A stretch of 64,000 bases of DNA from Meridianimarinicoccus sp. MJW13 (GCF_014901205.1 NZ_JACNMU010000001.1:62001-126000), one strand, 5' to 3'; shown: positions 15,765 through 24,878, numbered from the stretch's first letter. Numbers and translations: made by a program. Notes: generated from the sequence alone by a model not told the origin.

Positions 15765-16703
15765 ATGTCGCATGATCTGAAAACCCTGAACGGCTCCCCC
15801 CTGTCGCGCTTCTGCTTCGGCGCCATGCAGTTTGGTGTAGGCGCGGACCGAGCCGCGTCCGAGGCCATGTATGCCGCCTGCCGGAAGGCCGGCATCAACT
15901 TCTTCGACACCGCGCATGTCTATACCGGCGGGCTGTCGGAAACCTGGCTGGGCGAGATGGTGCGGGACGAGCGCGAGGCGGTTTTCGTGGCCTCGAAGGT
16001 TGCCTCGACCGGTGGCTCGGGCCGCGACAACATCCTTGCGCAGTTCGACATCAGCCGCGCCCGCCACAAGCTGGACTGCGTCGACGGCCTGTATCTGCAC
16101 CGTTTCGACCCGGACATGCCGCTGGAAGAGACCTTCGAAACCCTCGCCGGATTGCGCGATGCGGGCAAGATCCGCCATGTGGGCGTGTCGAATTTCGCCG
16201 CATGGCAGACCATGAAGGCGGTGGCGGTGGCGCGCCGGTTCGACCTGAACATCTCGCTGATGCAGCCCATGTACAATCTGGTCAAACGACAGGTGGAGGT
16301 CGAGATCCTGCCCATGGCCGCCGATCAGGACATCGCGGTCGTGCCCTATTCGCCACTGGGCGGCGGCCTGCTGACTGGCAAGTATCTTGACGGCGCAAGC
16401 GGACGCTTGCAGACCGACGATCGTTACCGCGTGCGCTATGGCGATGCCTGGATGCAGGATGTGGCAGCGAACCTGAAGTCGCTGGCCGAGGACCTGGGGC
16501 AATCGCCTGCCACTTTGGCCGTGGCCTGGGCGGCCAGCCATCCCGGTGTCGCCGCGCCGATCATCAGCGCCCGCTCGGTCCCGCAACTCCAGCCCTCGCT
16601 GGACGCCATGGGCTTTGACATGGATGCCGAACTTCGCGCACGGCTGACCGCCCTGACACCCACACTGGAACCGGCAACCGGACGCTCCGAAGAAGCGGGC
16701 TGA
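15765..16703 (+). CDS. Aldo/keto reductase
   Basis: 312 residues with the AKR tetrad in order: Asp and Tyr in FFDTAHVYTGG, Lys in VASKVAS, His in YLHRFDPDMP, then the NADPH-binding SPLGGGLLTGKYL and late PIISARSVPQL. The ATG at 15765 gives a normal AKR N-terminus (LSRFCFGAMQFG); a TTG at 15705 overlapping the GntR stop would add 20 atypical residues. Follows GntR in the same direction and may interconvert an aldehyde or keto sugar of the same pathway. Substrate not predictable. Confidence 0.85.
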   Translation: MSHDLKTLNGSPLSRFCFGAMQFGVGADRAASEAMYAACRKAGINFFDTAHVYTGGLSETWLGEMVRDEREAVFVASKVASTGGSGRDNILAQFDISRARHKLDCVDGLYLHRFDPDMPLEETFETLAGLRDAGKIRHVGVSNFAAWQTMKAVAVARRFDLNISLMQPMYNLVKRQVEVEILPMAADQDIAVVPYSPLGGGLLTGKYLDGASGRLQTDDRYRVRYGDAWMQDVAANLKSLAEDLGQSPATLAVAWAASHPGVAAPIISARSVPQLQPSLDAMGFDMDAELRARLTALTPTLEPATGRSEEAG

Positions 16704-16721
16704 CCGCCTGCGCCCGATGCG

Positions 16722-16757
16722 GCAACGCCACGGCCCCTTGATCCGCCGTGGCGTTGC
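16722..16757. terminator. Strong hairpin after the aldo/keto reductase gene
   Basis: A perfect 12-bp stem GCAACGCCACGG / CCGTGGCGTTGC with a 12-nt loop starts 19 nt after the reductase stop and ends 55 nt before the AraC gene. There is no U-run, so it may need Rho or act in mRNA stability. Confidence 0.5.
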
Positions 16758-16812
16758 ACCCGGCCCCCGTCTGCCCCAAGGTCAGTGTGGTACCCCACCG
16801 CGAGCACATGTG

Positions 16813-17829
16813 ATGGCCAAGACAATTCCCCTGATCCGCGCGGCAAATCTGCTGCCCCTTGTCCGGTTCACCGAAACCCACGGGCGCAACACCGCGCAGC
16901 TTCTGGACGAGGCGGATCTGGCCTATTGGTTTCACCTGTCACCCATCGACCCGATCCCGCTGCGCAACGGACTGGACGTGATGCGCGCGCTGTCGCGCAC
17001 CTATGGCCCCGATATCGGACCGCAGATCGTGACCCAGGCCAGCCTTCCGGAACTGGGCTATATCGGGCAGGTGGCACTTGGTGCGCGCAGCCCGGCCGAG
17101 GCGCTGATGCGCGTGTCGCGCGCCCTGCCCTTTCATTCCAGCCATGAACACATCGGGCTGGACCAGAAAGACGGCATGTTCGTCCTGACCCAGCGCTTCG
17201 ATTTCGACATCGATGACGAGGCGCTGCACGCGGTGCATGGGCTGTTCACGGCCCTGTTGCAGACCATTTGCGCCTTCAACGGCACCCGCCCGCCCGCACA
17301 TGTCCGGGTTCAGATGGTGCCGCATCCGACCCACGGAATGGCGCATCTGCAACCCCATTTCGGCCCATCGTTGACGACCGCGCCCGACAAGGTGCTGCGC
17401 ATCGAACTGACGCCGAATGTTCTGGGCGCGCCGTTCCGCAGCACCGCGCGGGATCGCCTGCCGCAACTGATGGCCTTGCAAGTGCCGCCACTGGCCGAGG
17501 ATGCCAGCCTGGCGGCCTCGGTGCGCGCGGTCCTGGGGTCCATGATCCATGACGGCGCGCCGAAAATCGACCGCGTGGCCCGAAGTGCCGGCACCAGCGT
17601 ACGCAGCCTGCAACGCCGCCTGTCAGAGGAAGGCACCAGCTTTGGCACCGAACTGCAGACCGTGCGCCGCCGGATCGCCGAAGACCTGCTGACCCGTGGC
17701 GAAATACGGGTTGGGGACGTGGCCGAACGTCTGGGCTATGCCCAGCAATCCGCCTTTACCCGCGCCGTGCGCCGCTGGACCGGGAAACCGCCCAGTTTCG
17801 CTGAAAAGGCTGCGAAACGCGCCTCCTGA
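16813..17829 (+). CDS. AraC family transcriptional regulator (OruR/ArgR-like)
   Basis: 338 residues: an N-terminal ligand-binding domain of the arabinose-binding-like type found in OruR/ArgR relatives (DVMRALSRTYGPDIGPQIV; LGYIGQVALGARSPAEAL) and a C-terminal AraC double HTH (about 240-330: VARSAGTSVRSLQRRLSEEG and VGDVAERLGYAQQSAFTRA). The ATG at 16813 is preferred; the longer frame reads through the terminator stem. Neighbours are a reductase behind and an exported protein ahead; the target genes are unclear. Confidence 0.85.
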   Translation: MAKTIPLIRAANLLPLVRFTETHGRNTAQLLDEADLAYWFHLSPIDPIPLRNGLDVMRALSRTYGPDIGPQIVTQASLPELGYIGQVALGARSPAEALMRVSRALPFHSSHEHIGLDQKDGMFVLTQRFDFDIDDEALHAVHGLFTALLQTICAFNGTRPPAHVRVQMVPHPTHGMAHLQPHFGPSLTTAPDKVLRIELTPNVLGAPFRSTARDRLPQLMALQVPPLAEDASLAASVRAVLGSMIHDGAPKIDRVARSAGTSVRSLQRRLSEEGTSFGTELQTVRRRIAEDLLTRGEIRVGDVAERLGYAQQSAFTRAVRRWTGKPPSFAEKAAKRAS

Positions 17830-17922
17830 AAATATCTTGCGCCCACGTCTGAATTTTGGCGCGAAATGCTAAATCATCCGTTTTCCAGCCCGTTAGTCTG
17901 CAAGCCTGAAAGCCGTGCCGGC

Positions 17923-17945
17923 CCTTTGGTTCAGCGGACCAAAGG
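17923..17945. repeat. 8-bp inverted repeat upstream of the exported-protein genes
   Basis: CCTTTGGT and ACCAAAGG flank a 7-nt spacer, perfectly matched, 46 nt before the start codon at 17991. It could be an operator for the AraC regulator just upstream, or an mRNA hairpin in the leader. The region 17830-17910 is AT-richer than its surroundings, as expected for a promoter. Confidence 0.45.
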
Positions 17946-17990
17946 CAATGGCCACACCGCACATTGATGACGCGACCCGGAGACGATTTG

Positions 17991-19550
17991 ATGAAATTCC
18001 TGTCCGCGCTGCTTTTGGCGACACTGTTGACCGCCCCCTTGCCGGGGATGGCCAAGGACAGCCCGCCGCCCGCGCCCGATGCAAACGGACCCTTTCCCGT
18101 CGATCTGGCCCGCATCCAGCAGGAATGGGACTGTGCGCAACAGCGCGAGACGCCGGGCTATTTCAAGTCGCTCAACGGCGCCGAGGTTGCGGATGCCACC
18201 CGCAGCCAGTTCTACCCCTGTGCCTCGTTCCTTGGATCCATGAAGGGCGACAACCAGGTGTTCATGTGGCGCAGCCCCGAAGACTATCAGGGCGTGCTGT
18301 TCATCAACAACCGCTACCCCGGAGAGCTGTACCTGACCGGCGGCAACCTGCCCCCGGCCAAGGGCCCGATGCCTGTGGGCCCCTGGGTTGCCAAGGTCGA
18401 CGCCACCACCGGCAAGGAAATCTGGCGCACGATCCTTGAAAACGGCAATGTCTCGGGCGCCTGGGTCGGGGCGGCCAATCTGAACATCCTGCCCGATGGC
18501 AATATCCCCGTGGCCTTCGGCAACCATCTGGTGAAGCTGGACGGCGAGACCGGGCGCATCCTGCAGCATCTGTCGCTGCCCAGCGGGGTTGCCCCGACCG
18601 AAGGCAGCAACTTCAAGCATCTGACCATTGCGCCTGACGGCACGCTGATCATCAAGAACCAGACCCGCGCCACGCCCTGCCAGATTCAGGGCACGCTGGC
18701 AGCCTTCATGTGCCCCGGCGGCATCGCCGCGGCCCCCGGATCGACGATTCTGGCCGTGAACCCCGACACCTTCGAGATCTACGACCAGATCGGCGTGCCG
18801 GAAAACGCCGTGGTCCCGCATACCATCACCCAGCATGACGGGCGGATCGCCATCTATGCGCCCTCGGTCGCCAAGGCCTATCGCTTCTACTGGGATCCCG
18901 AGAGCCGGAGGCTGTCGCAGGACACCGACTGGGTGATCGACACCTATCTTGATCCGGGCCAGACCACCGGCGACGCCCCCGGCATCCTGGGCGATTGGGT
19001 GGTGCTGCAGGTCAACGGCCTGCCCAGCAAGGTGGCCTCGGCCATCGTCGCGATCCACCAGAGCGACCCGACCCGCATCACCCGGCTGTACCCTTTCGGC
19101 ACCGATCTGCCCACCGGCCAAAGCTGGGCGCCGCCCAAGGCCGCCATCGATCCCGAACTGAGCATGGTGTTCTCGGCCGACCAGAACATGATGCAGATTG
19201 CCGGGATCACCTTCGATCAGAACAGCGGCGCCATGACCACCGCCTGGACCCGCGACGGCGCCACCACCGCCCTGCAGGCGCTGTATGGCCCGGCCGACGC
19301 ACGTGTGCTGGGCACCGCGCGGGCCGAACCCGGCACCACGCTGGAGGCGTTGAACCAGACCTCGGCACCAAGCTATCGCCAGCAGGCGATCTGGCTGGAC
19401 GCCAGGACCGGCGACCTATTGGCGCAATCGCCCTTTTTCGAGCCCATGAGCTTCAATACGCTGCTTTCTCCGGGTTACGGCGGGCGATTCTATTATATGT
19501 GGGACAAGGGCTTTATCGTTTTGCAGCCCTTGCCCCTTCAGGCGAATTGA
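17991..19550 (+). CDS. Exported protein of unknown function, beta-propeller-like
   Basis: 519 residues with a clear Sec signal peptide (MKFLSALLLATLLTAPLPGMA). The mature part has repeated short beta-rich units ending in patterns such as VAKVDATTGKEIWR, LVKLDGETGRIL, AVNPDTFEIYD and WLDARTGDLL, which is what PQQ-type or WD-like propeller blades look like; I do not see PQQ ligands. Four cysteines lie in the N-terminal half. The start at 17991 has GGAG 9 nt upstream and puts the signal peptide at the N-terminus. It is followed 35 nt later by another exported protein. Function unknown. Confidence 0.7.
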   Translation: MKFLSALLLATLLTAPLPGMAKDSPPPAPDANGPFPVDLARIQQEWDCAQQRETPGYFKSLNGAEVADATRSQFYPCASFLGSMKGDNQVFMWRSPEDYQGVLFINNRYPGELYLTGGNLPPAKGPMPVGPWVAKVDATTGKEIWRTILENGNVSGAWVGAANLNILPDGNIPVAFGNHLVKLDGETGRILQHLSLPSGVAPTEGSNFKHLTIAPDGTLIIKNQTRATPCQIQGTLAAFMCPGGIAAAPGSTILAVNPDTFEIYDQIGVPENAVVPHTITQHDGRIAIYAPSVAKAYRFYWDPESRRLSQDTDWVIDTYLDPGQTTGDAPGILGDWVVLQVNGLPSKVASAIVAIHQSDPTRITRLYPFGTDLPTGQSWAPPKAAIDPELSMVFSADQNMMQIAGITFDQNSGAMTTAWTRDGATTALQALYGPADARVLGTARAEPGTTLEALNQTSAPSYRQQAIWLDARTGDLLAQSPFFEPMSFNTLLSPGYGGRFYYMWDKGFIVLQPLPLQAN

Positions 19551-19585
19551 TCGTCTGCAACAACCTTCTCAACACGGAGTTCACC

Positions 19586-20110
19586 ATGTCCCTGAAACCT
19601 TTCACGCTGGCCGCCGCTGCCATGCTGCTGGCCACCGCGCCGGCATTTGCGTCCGACAGCCCGATCCCGTCCAGCAGCGACCAGTTTACGGTCTATGATA
19701 CCGTCGAAGGCTGGACCGTCTATGCGGACGGCTCGACCAAGACCTGCCTGATCGAACGCACCGACGAGGCCGGCAATGCCATGCAGATGGGCCTGACCGC
19801 CGACCGCGACTTTGCCTATGTGGGCGTTTTCACCCAGGCCGACATTGAAGCGGCATCCGGTGACATCGCGCTTGGTGTCGGTGGCAAGGTCTTTGTCGGC
19901 GAAACCCACGCGATCAAAAGCGGCAAGCTCGCCGCCGACTACCGGGGCGGCTATGTCCTGACCAACAATCCCGACCTGGTCACCGCCATCGCCGAGAGCC
20001 AGACCATGATCGCCTTCCCCGACCAGCCGATCGCCTTCGTGATCGACCTGACCGGCACCAAGAAGGCCATCGAAGCCGCCCGCGCCTGCAACGCGTCGCT
20101 GGCCGGTTGA
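19586..20110 (+). CDS. Small exported protein of unknown function
   Basis: 174 residues with a signal peptide cleaved near AFA-SD (MSLKPFTLAAAAMLLATAPAFA). The mature region has a FTVYDTVEGWTVYADGSTKT opening, two cysteines (CLIERT early, ARACNAS near the end) that could pair, and a largely beta-type pattern. That pattern is loosely similar to the invasion-associated-locus-B-like periplasmic proteins of alphaproteobacteria, but the match is weak. GGAG lies 6 nt before the ATG. Probably co-transcribed with the propeller-like protein and ended by the hairpin at 20133-20156. Confidence 0.7.
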   Translation: MSLKPFTLAAAAMLLATAPAFASDSPIPSSSDQFTVYDTVEGWTVYADGSTKTCLIERTDEAGNAMQMGLTADRDFAYVGVFTQADIEAASGDIALGVGGKVFVGETHAIKSGKLAADYRGGYVLTNNPDLVTAIAESQTMIAFPDQPIAFVIDLTGTKKAIEAARACNASLAG

Positions 20111-20132
20111 TCTGTACCAACTGACAAACGGA

Positions 20133-20156
20133 CGGGGCGGAAATGTCGCCGCCCCG
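20133..20156. terminator. GC-rich hairpin after the exported-protein pair
   Basis: An 8-bp stem CGGGGCGG / CCGCCCCG with an 8-nt loop begins 22 nt after the stop of the 174-residue protein; no strong U-run follows. A likely transcription end or mRNA-stabilising structure. Confidence 0.5.
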
Positions 20157-20268
20157 CCAATTCCTGACCCGCGCATCCGGGCCTGTCCCATGCGCCCGTT
20201 CTCTCCCCTCAAGACCCCTGCCCGACTGGTCAGTTCAGCGGCAGCGGATGACGGCAAGGAGACATCCC

Positions 20269-20421
20269 ATGACCAAAGCCCCCCGTCCCGTGCATTGCGC
20301 CACGCATGCGCTTGCCGCCGTGGATGCTTGCGAGGGTCAGGACCCGGCGGACGAGACCAACAAGGGGATCGGTGACGAAGTCCAACAATTTTCCGCGCGG
20401 AACCCGGCGTCCGGCGGATGA
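20269..20421 (+). CDS. 50-residue peptide translationally coupled to the porin
   Basis: A short gene, ATG at 20269, with one of the best ribosome sites in the area (AAGGAGA, 7 nt upstream). It ends in an ATGA overlap with the porin start. The product is hydrophilic and acidic in its second half, has Cys at 10 and 21 with nearby His (HCATHA), and has no signal peptide. It may be a leader peptide controlling porin translation or a functional small protein. The strong ribosome site plus the stop/start overlap are the evidence; no family was recognised. Confidence 0.55.
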   Translation: MTKAPRPVHCATHALAAVDACEGQDPADETNKGIGDEVQQFSARNPASGG

Positions 20422-21746
20422 GGACAATTCCCCCTTCGCGACGGGCCTTCCGCCGATCCCTGGGCAGCGTTGCCGGTCTGGGGCTTCTGGCGCTGTCGGC
20501 CGGGACCGCAAACGCGCAATCCCAAGGCGCGCTGAGCGGCGTCGATCAGGGGGCTGGGACACATTCGGGGTACAACCTGACCTCGCCGCTGGAAGGCGGC
20601 GGCGGTGTGGCCGAGGATCTTTCGCAAGACGATATCCGGCGCGAAAGCCTGCTGGACTGGGCGCGCGCGCAAACCGCCCTGCAACCCTGGTTCGCCTGGA
20701 AAACGCGGCTCTACCAGAATACCGGCCTGCAACTGTCCTTCAGCTATCAGGCGCTGGGACAAGCGGCGAGCCAAAGCCTGGGCGAAACCCGTGCTGCAGC
20801 GGCCCGCGGGCAGATCCAGGGCGCCTGGGAACTGGTCGGACGCGGAACCAGGAACGTCGGCAAGTTCACCTTCCGCGTGGAACACCGCCAAACCGCCGGC
20901 ACCGAGATTCCGCCGTCGCAACTGGCCTATCAGTTCGGCAGCTTCACCTCATCCGGAACCGGGTTCAGCGACTTCGGCTTTGCCGTCACCGAATACGCCT
21001 GGCGGCAGTCGCTGCTGGACGGCAAGTTCAAGTTCATCTTCGGCAAGATCAGCGCAATCTCGTGGTACAACACCCACGCCCTGTCGTCCTCGATGCGCGG
21101 GTTCCAGAACACGGCGATGCAAAGCAGCCTCTCGAAACCGGCCCCGGGGCGGGCCTTTGGCGGCGGGATCGGTGCCCAGCTGGGGGAACATTTGGTGGTG
21201 GTGGCCGGGATCCACGATGCCAACGGCAAGACCACCGGCAACCCGTTCGACACCATCGGCGCGCATGAGTTCTACAAGTCGGTCGAGGTGCGCTACCATC
21301 CGACGACGCCGGACCGCTGGCGCTGGGATCAGATCAAGCTGCAACTCTGGCATCAGGACGCCCGCACCGAAGCGGGCATTCCCGAAAGCAGCGGCGTCAC
21401 CTTCGCCGCCAGCCACCTGTTCAACGACCGCTGGATGCCCTTCGTGTTCGGCGGCCATTCCGATGGCAAGGCCAGCCTGCTGAAATCCGACCTCGTGGCC
21501 GGGCTGGGTGTCGGCTTCGACGTGAACGACCGCGCGGCGGGCGGCGTTCTGGGGATTGCTGCCGGATGGGGGGATCCGTCGCAAGACGGGTTGCAGGATC
21601 AATACACCGGCGAGCTGTTCTACCGTTTCCAACTGCTGGAGCATCTGGCGATCACGCCGTCGGTGCAAATGGTCATCCATCCTGCGGCCAACCCGACGCA
21701 GGACCGGGTCTATGTCGCCAGCCTGCGGGCGCGGGTCACCTTCTGA
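20418..21746 (+). CDS. OprB-like carbohydrate-selective porin
   Basis: 442 residues: signal peptide (cleavage near ANA-QS), then an OprB-type beta-barrel: alternating amphipathic strands (FTFRVEHRQTAG; YAWRQSLLDGKFKFIFGKISAISWYN), the family's G-x-L-x-x-GK pattern, and a C-terminal strand ending in Phe (RVYVASLRARVTF) for Bam recognition. OprB porins admit sugars across the outer membrane. It starts on ATGA overlapping the 50-residue peptide gene. Its partner inner-membrane transporter is not evident here. Confidence 0.82.
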   Translation: MRTIPPSRRAFRRSLGSVAGLGLLALSAGTANAQSQGALSGVDQGAGTHSGYNLTSPLEGGGGVAEDLSQDDIRRESLLDWARAQTALQPWFAWKTRLYQNTGLQLSFSYQALGQAASQSLGETRAAAARGQIQGAWELVGRGTRNVGKFTFRVEHRQTAGTEIPPSQLAYQFGSFTSSGTGFSDFGFAVTEYAWRQSLLDGKFKFIFGKISAISWYNTHALSSSMRGFQNTAMQSSLSKPAPGRAFGGGIGAQLGEHLVVVAGIHDANGKTTGNPFDTIGAHEFYKSVEVRYHPTTPDRWRWDQIKLQLWHQDARTEAGIPESSGVTFAASHLFNDRWMPFVFGGHSDGKASLLKSDLVAGLGVGFDVNDRAAGGVLGIAAGWGDPSQDGLQDQYTGELFYRFQLLEHLAITPSVQMVIHPAANPTQDRVYVASLRARVTF

Positions 21747-21755
21747 ACGCGACGG

Positions 21756-22898
21756 CTACAACCGCTTGCGAAAGCGCAGGGTGGCGACGATCAGGCCGAA
21801 GACCATGAAACCCGCCATCCACAGCATCCCCCCCGCCATGTCGATCAGCGCCGCATCGCGCAGCACCACGCCCCGGATCATCTGCATGAAATGGGTGGCT
21901 GGCAGCAGTTGCGCGATGGCCTGCGCCGGTCCGGGCATCCCGTCGAAGGGAAACATGAACCCCGACAGCAGGATCGACGGCAACAGGATGAACACGGTCA
22001 TCTGCATGGCCTGAAGCTGGTTGGTGGCGATGGTGGACAGCACCAGCCCCAGCGACAGGCTGGCCCCGATGAACAGCAGCGTCACCACCAGCAGCACCCA
22101 AAGCGAGCCGTTTACCGGCACGTTGAACAAAAGGTAGCCAAGCCCGAGGATGATCGCCACCTGCACCAGCCCGATCACCATATAGGGGATGATCTTGCCG
22201 ATCATCAGCTCGATCGGGCGCACCGGGGTGTTGATGAGCATCTCCATGTTGCCACGTTCGCTTTCGCGCACGATGGCCGCCGAGGTGAACATGATCATGG
22301 TCATGGTCAGGATGATCCCCACCAGCCCCGGCACGATGTTCACCGCCGAGCGTTGCTCGGGGTTGTAGAACAGCGCCACCTCGAAGGTCGGGACCACCCG
22401 GTTCGGCGGCTGCCGGAACAACTCGGTCAGGGGCATGGACCGCAGGCTCTTGATCCCGGCGGCGATCATCGTGTCCGAGCCGTCGACGATCCATTGCGCC
22501 ACCGGGCGGGCACTGGCCATATCCGTCGCCGGCGGCGGCGCGGCACCGATGGCAGGGATGCGCACCAGCCGCGCGGGCAGATCCGGCGGGATGATCAGGA
22601 CCGCGCGCACCTCGGCCGCCGTCAGGGCCTGCTGCGCCTGTTGTGGCGTGGCATAGGTCTGGGTGAAATCCACCACCTGCGTGGTGCCCACCATCTGCAC
22701 CAGCATCCGGCTCAGCCCGCTCTGATCCTGATCGACCAGCCCCACGGGGATGTGGCGGATGTTGGTGTTGATGGCATAGCCGAACAGCACCAGCTGGATC
22801 AGCGGGATCATGATGACCATGCCGAAGGTCATCCGGTCACGGCGCAGTTGCAGCAATTCCTTTTTCAGGATCGCGCCGATGCGCCCGATCGAGATCAC
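21756..22898 (-). CDS. ABC-2 type exporter permease (YbhS/YbhR/YhhJ-like)
   Basis: 380 residues: one N-terminal helix (MTFGMVIMIPLIQLVLFGYAI), a large periplasmic region (about 45-180), and five C-terminal helices, the ABC-2 layout of drug or DNT-type exporters. The segment ESERGNMEMLINTPVRPIELMIGK is the conserved ABC-2 coupling region. It overlaps the ATPase gene as ATGA. Only one permease gene is present, so the complex may be a homodimer. Confidence 0.9.
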   Translation of the reverse strand: MISIGRIGAILKKELLQLRRDRMTFGMVIMIPLIQLVLFGYAINTNIRHIPVGLVDQDQSGLSRMLVQMVGTTQVVDFTQTYATPQQAQQALTAAEVRAVLIIPPDLPARLVRIPAIGAAPPPATDMASARPVAQWIVDGSDTMIAAGIKSLRSMPLTELFRQPPNRVVPTFEVALFYNPEQRSAVNIVPGLVGIILTMTMIMFTSAAIVRESERGNMEMLINTPVRPIELMIGKIIPYMVIGLVQVAIILGLGYLLFNVPVNGSLWVLLVVTLLFIGASLSLGLVLSTIATNQLQAMQMTVFILLPSILLSGFMFPFDGMPGPAQAIAQLLPATHFMQMIRGVVLRDAALIDMAGGMLWMAGFMVFGLIVATLRFRKRL

Positions 22899-23863
22899 GC
22901 GGCCGCCTCGGCCGGGCGCGCGGCCCCGCCCCCGGTCGCGGCAACGAAGACGTCCTCAAGATTGGCGCGGGTCCGGTGGCAGGTGACCGGACCGGCGTCG
23001 TGCAGCAATGCGGCCACATGGGCCTCGGGGTCAGCCTGATCCTTGCGCACCAGCACCCGCAGCCGCGCGCCGATCTGGGCCGAGGACAACACCGCCGGGT
23101 CGGCGTCCAGCAGGTCCTTCGCATGGCGCAACTGGTCACCGGTCACCTCGATCACATTGGCCTTCAGCCCCGCCATCAGGTCGGGCGGCGCGCCTTCGAT
23201 CCGCGTGATCCCGGTTTCCAGGATGGCGATGCGGTGGCAGCGCTCGGCTTCGTCCATGAAATGGGTCGACACGATGATTGTTGTGCCACCGTCCACCAGA
23301 TCGAACAACCGCGCCCAGAACTGCCGCCGGGTTTCGGGATCGACGGCCGAGGTCGGCTCATCAAGAAACAGCAACAGCGGCTCGTGCAGCACCGCTGCGG
23401 CCAATGCCAGCTTCTGCCGCTGGCCACCGCTCATGCTGCCGGCGATCTGATGTGCTTGTGCTTCCAGATCATAGCGTTGCAGCAGGGTCTCGATGCGCGT
23501 CTTGCGGCGGCGGCGCGGCAGGCCGTAGATGCGCGCCGCGAAATCCAGGTTCTCGGTCACCGTCAGATCGCGGTAGTGCGAAAAGCTCTGGGTCATGTAG
23601 CCGATCTTCTGTTTCAACGGCTCGGGTTTGCCCGGCAAATCGACGCCCAGCACCCGCGCCCGGCCTTCGCTCGGGATCAGCAGACCGGTGAGCATCCGCA
23701 TCAGGGTGGTCTTGCCGCTGCCGTTGGGGCCCAGAAAGCCAAAGATCTCGCCCCGCGTGATGGTCAGATCCACTGCGTCCACGGCGGTCTTGGGCCCGAA
23801 GCGGCGGGTCAGCCCGGCGGTGGACACCACGACCTCGGGGTCGGTCTGTTGGGAAATGGTCAC
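22895..23863 (-). CDS. ABC exporter ATP-binding protein (YbhF-like)
   Basis: 322 residues, one nucleotide-binding domain: Walker A GPNGSGKTT, signature SMSGGQRQKLALA, Walker B LLLFLDEPTSAVDP, switch His in ISTHFMDEAERC region (VSTHFMDEAER), then a C-terminal extension of about 80 residues of the DrrA type. Overlaps both neighbours by 4 nt. Unlike E. coli YbhF it is not a tandem fusion. Confidence 0.92.
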   Translation of the reverse strand: MTISQQTDPEVVVSTAGLTRRFGPKTAVDAVDLTITRGEIFGFLGPNGSGKTTLMRMLTGLLIPSEGRARVLGVDLPGKPEPLKQKIGYMTQSFSHYRDLTVTENLDFAARIYGLPRRRRKTRIETLLQRYDLEAQAHQIAGSMSGGQRQKLALAAAVLHEPLLLFLDEPTSAVDPETRRQFWARLFDLVDGGTTIIVSTHFMDEAERCHRIAILETGITRIEGAPPDLMAGLKANVIEVTGDQLRHAKDLLDADPAVLSSAQIGARLRVLVRKDQADPEAHVAALLHDAGPVTCHRTRANLEDVFVAATGGGAARPAEAAA

Positions 23864-24828
23864 GGCAGATGCGCCTGCGCCGGCATGCCCACCGGAAGTG
23901 CTGCCGCCGCCGCGCCGGGCAGGTCAATCTCGGCCAGATACATCAGGCGGCTGCGATCTTCCTGGTTCAGGGCGTAATAGGGTGTGAAAGCAGCGTTGAC
24001 GCTGATCCAGCGCACCACCCCGCGCATGGGTTCGTCCAGCCCATCGACACTGACCAGCAGTTCGTCGCCCTCGTTCACTTTCACCCGCGCCGGTTCCGGC
24101 ACATAGACGCGGGCAAAGGGCCGGTCCCCGGCCAGCAGGATCGCCACCGGGCTGCCCAGCGTCACCCGCTCGCCCAGGTTCCACGGCAGGCTGTCGAGCA
24201 CGCCGTCGCGGGTGGCCGTGATCGCGAGGTTGTCCAGGTGCGTCTGTTCCACGTCAAGCCGCGCGCGCGCCGCCGCAAGCGTGGCCACGGCCATGGCGAT
24301 GTCTTCGGGACGCGCGCCGTTTTCCAGCTCCAGCAGGCGCGCCTGCGTCGCCTCCAGCTTGGCGCGGGCGGCGTCGCGGACGGCCCGGTTGGCATCCAGC
24401 CGCGCCTGGGTGATGGCTTCGCGTTCCACCAGAATGCTGTTGCGTTCGAAGTTCGCCTCGGCCTCGGTCAAGCTGGCGCGGGCGCCGTCCACTTCGGCAC
24501 GCGCAATGGCGATCTCCTCGGCGCGCGGCCCGTCGCGCAGCTTGTCCAGATTGGCCTGCGCATTGGCCAGATCGGCCTTTGCCAGCGCCAGGTTGCCCAT
24601 CCGTATCGCGGGATCGAGCTGCACCAGAAGGTCACCGGCCTGCACCCGGCTGCCCTCGGCCACTGGCAACCCGACGATGATCTCGTTCGCGGTGGCGGTC
24701 AGCGCCACACGCTCGCGCGCCAGTTCTCCCAACGCCACGTTGCTTTCATGGGGGCTGCAGCGGTCCAGCAGGGCCGTGGGCAGGGTCAGGCTGACAAGCA
24801 GCCCGAGGGTAGAGAAAGACAGCTGCAC
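23860..24828 (-). CDS. HlyD/YbhG-type membrane fusion protein
   Basis: 322 residues: an N-terminal hydrophobic anchor, a lipoyl-like half (VGLPVAEGSRVQAGDLLVQLDP), a long alpha-helical hairpin (about 75-200, Ala/Glu-rich heptads), the second lipoyl half (TATRDGVLDSLPWNLGERV), and a beta-barrel domain (FARVYVPEPARVKVNEGDE). It is the periplasmic adaptor of the exporter. GTG start at 24828 with a weak ribosome site; no lipobox. First gene of the three-gene operon. Confidence 0.88.
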   Translation of the reverse strand: MQLSFSTLGLLVSLTLPTALLDRCSPHESNVALGELARERVALTATANEIIVGLPVAEGSRVQAGDLLVQLDPAIRMGNLALAKADLANAQANLDKLRDGPRAEEIAIARAEVDGARASLTEAEANFERNSILVEREAITQARLDANRAVRDAARAKLEATQARLLELENGARPEDIAMAVATLAAARARLDVEQTHLDNLAITATRDGVLDSLPWNLGERVTLGSPVAILLAGDRPFARVYVPEPARVKVNEGDELLVSVDGLDEPMRGVVRWISVNAAFTPYYALNQEDRSRLMYLAEIDLPGAAAAALPVGMPAQAHLP

Positions 24829-24878
24829 GCGATCGGGCCATAAGGTTGTGTCGGGATGGTATCACCCTAGGGGTCGGC

